6,251 bases of DNA from Phycisphaerales bacterium (GTDB lineage: Bacteria; Planctomycetota; Phycisphaerae; Phycisphaerales; UBA1924): contig JAJDDL010000395.1 in NCBI GenBank assembly GCA_029260335.1, positions 1 through 6,251 of the forward strand. Direction: 5' to 3'. Position 1 is the stretch's first letter. Every line of letters starts with the position of its first letter. The translations under genes and the position numbers were made by a program. A model generated the notes under the pieces. The model ran no database searches. It saw nothing but the letters and a program-made list of their open reading frames with translations, and was not told the DNA's origin. Of this stretch, positions 5,704 through 6,251 are shown in pieces.

Positions 5704-5836
5704 GCATCCTGCCGCCGATCGCCGCAGGCGATACGCCCCAAAGGAGGCCCTGGCGCAAGCCTGGGCTCCCGCATCGCATTGCGCACACCAACCATCGAAC
5801 GACCCCAAAGCCCAGGCTTGCGCCAGGGCCTCCTTT
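5704..5836. repeat. Paired-hairpin intergenic repeat, copy 2 (right of the zinc-ribbon gene)
   Basis: Same order as copy 1: GCATCCTGCC (5704-5713), an ATCGCC/GGCGAT hairpin, an arm at 5740-5767, a spacer of 41 bases, and an inverted arm at 5809-5836. Here the two 28-base arms are a perfect inverted repeat with no mismatch. Each arm on its own folds into a hairpin around GCAA or its complement. The element fills most of the gap between the zinc-ribbon gene stop (5692) and the deacetylase start (5872). The right arm is followed by CTCCTTTACC, too weak for a confident terminator. Confidence 0.8.
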
Positions 5837-5871
5837 ACCACAGACGATTCACAACCAATACCCTCCCCCAA

Positions 5872-6251
5872 ATGCTCGACCTCATCTACCACCCCCGCCA
5901 CAACATAACTTGCCTAGGCCTCGAGCGCCTCCACCCCTTCGACACCCGCAAGTTCGCCCGCGCAATCAAGGACCTCAAACAAGACCGCGTCCTCGATCAC
6001 TGCCGCATCCACCGCTCTCGCCCTGTGAAGCGCAAAGACCTCCTGCACGTGCACGATCTCGACTATCTCCGGTCCCTAAAATCTCCTAAGACTCTTGCAA
6101 AGGCCCTCGAAGTCTCTCAAGCCGCCCGCGCCCCGGCCTTCATCCTCGACCGGCTCATTCTCGCCCCCATGCGCCGCGCCACCGGCGGCAGCATCCTCGC
6201 CGCCAAGACCGCCCTCGAAACCGGCTGCGCCATCAACCTCGGCGGCGGCTT
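5872..6251 (+). CDS. Histone deacetylase family protein, class IV (HDAC11-like), N-terminal part (partial)
   Basis: First 126 residues of an arginase/deacetylase-fold enzyme; the rest lies beyond the right edge. Family members are zinc-dependent hydrolases that remove acyl groups from lysine or small amines; the bacterial substrate is not known. The N-terminus, LIYHPRHNITCLGLERLHPF (4-23), and the following DTRKF match the class IV pattern. Further matches are HVHDLDYLRSLK (59-70) and APMRRATGGSILAAKTALE (98-116). The last residues, AINLGGG (120-126), stand directly before the expected catalytic His-His pair, which is outside the window. The start at 5872 fits the family N-terminus, and no alternative in-frame start lies nearby. 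No Shine-Dalgarno sequence precedes it: the 20 bases upstream are A/C-rich, so initiation may be leaderless or SD-independent. It may be cotranscribed with the zinc-ribbon gene, but a 179-bp gap filled by a repeat argues against tight coupling. Confidence 0.88.
   Translation, partial: MLDLIYHPRHNITCLGLERLHPFDTRKFARAIKDLKQDRVLDHCRIHRSRPVKRKDLLHVHDLDYLRSLKSPKTLAKALEVSQAARAPAFILDRLILAPMRRATGGSILAAKTALETGCAINLGGG

Noticed and set aside
4116..5836. CRISPR array
   Set aside because: Repeats are too few, irregularly spaced, each internally palindromic and interrupted by genes; no cas genes.
5637..6089. Plus-strand open frame of 150 codons across repeat copy 2 and the deacetylase start
   Set aside because: Pro/Arg-rich frame crossing a non-coding repeat and overlapping the clearly homologous deacetylase frame.

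Overview
The window looks like a GC-rich bacterial chromosome segment, most likely from the Planctomycetota (Phycisphaerae-like). The clues are a small membrane protein with a CGYxLxGL...CPECG zinc ribbon, an FG-GAP surface-protein remnant, a tricorn-type S41 protease, and many GC-rich hairpin repeats between genes. This assignment is inference; there is no rRNA or marker phylogeny in the window.

Layout. (1) Positions 1-1835, minus strand: the first 611 residues of a secreted tricorn-like protease (beta-propeller part), running off the left edge. (2) 1836-2109: its upstream region, with no gene. (3) 2110-2513, plus strand: a broken FG-GAP (integrin-alpha-like) gene remnant with a one-base frameshift and no homologous 3' end. 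(4) 2514-2844: a gene-free stretch with an AT-rich core, two palindromes, weak promoter-like boxes and a plus-strand intrinsic terminator. (5) 2845-4071, minus: a class I SAM-dependent methyltransferase with a THUMP-like C-terminus. (6) 4283-4879, minus: guanylate kinase (gmk), followed by a clear intrinsic terminator. (7) 5153-5692, plus: a 179-residue zinc-ribbon membrane protein of unknown function. (8) 5872-6251, plus: the N-terminal 126 residues of a class IV (HDAC11-like) histone deacetylase family protein, running off the right edge.

The genes do not form an obvious pathway. gmk and the methyltransferase share a strand but are separated by about 210 bp containing a terminator, so they are probably separate units. 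The most distinctive feature is a family of paired-hairpin intergenic repeats. There are three two-armed copies (about 4116-4272, 4931-5062, 5704-5836) and one single arm (about 5099-5124). Two copies, in direct orientation and about 87% alike by eye, bracket the zinc-ribbon membrane protein gene. The third sits between gmk and the methyltransferase and supplies the gmk terminator. No CRISPR array, tRNA, rRNA, transposase or defence system was seen.
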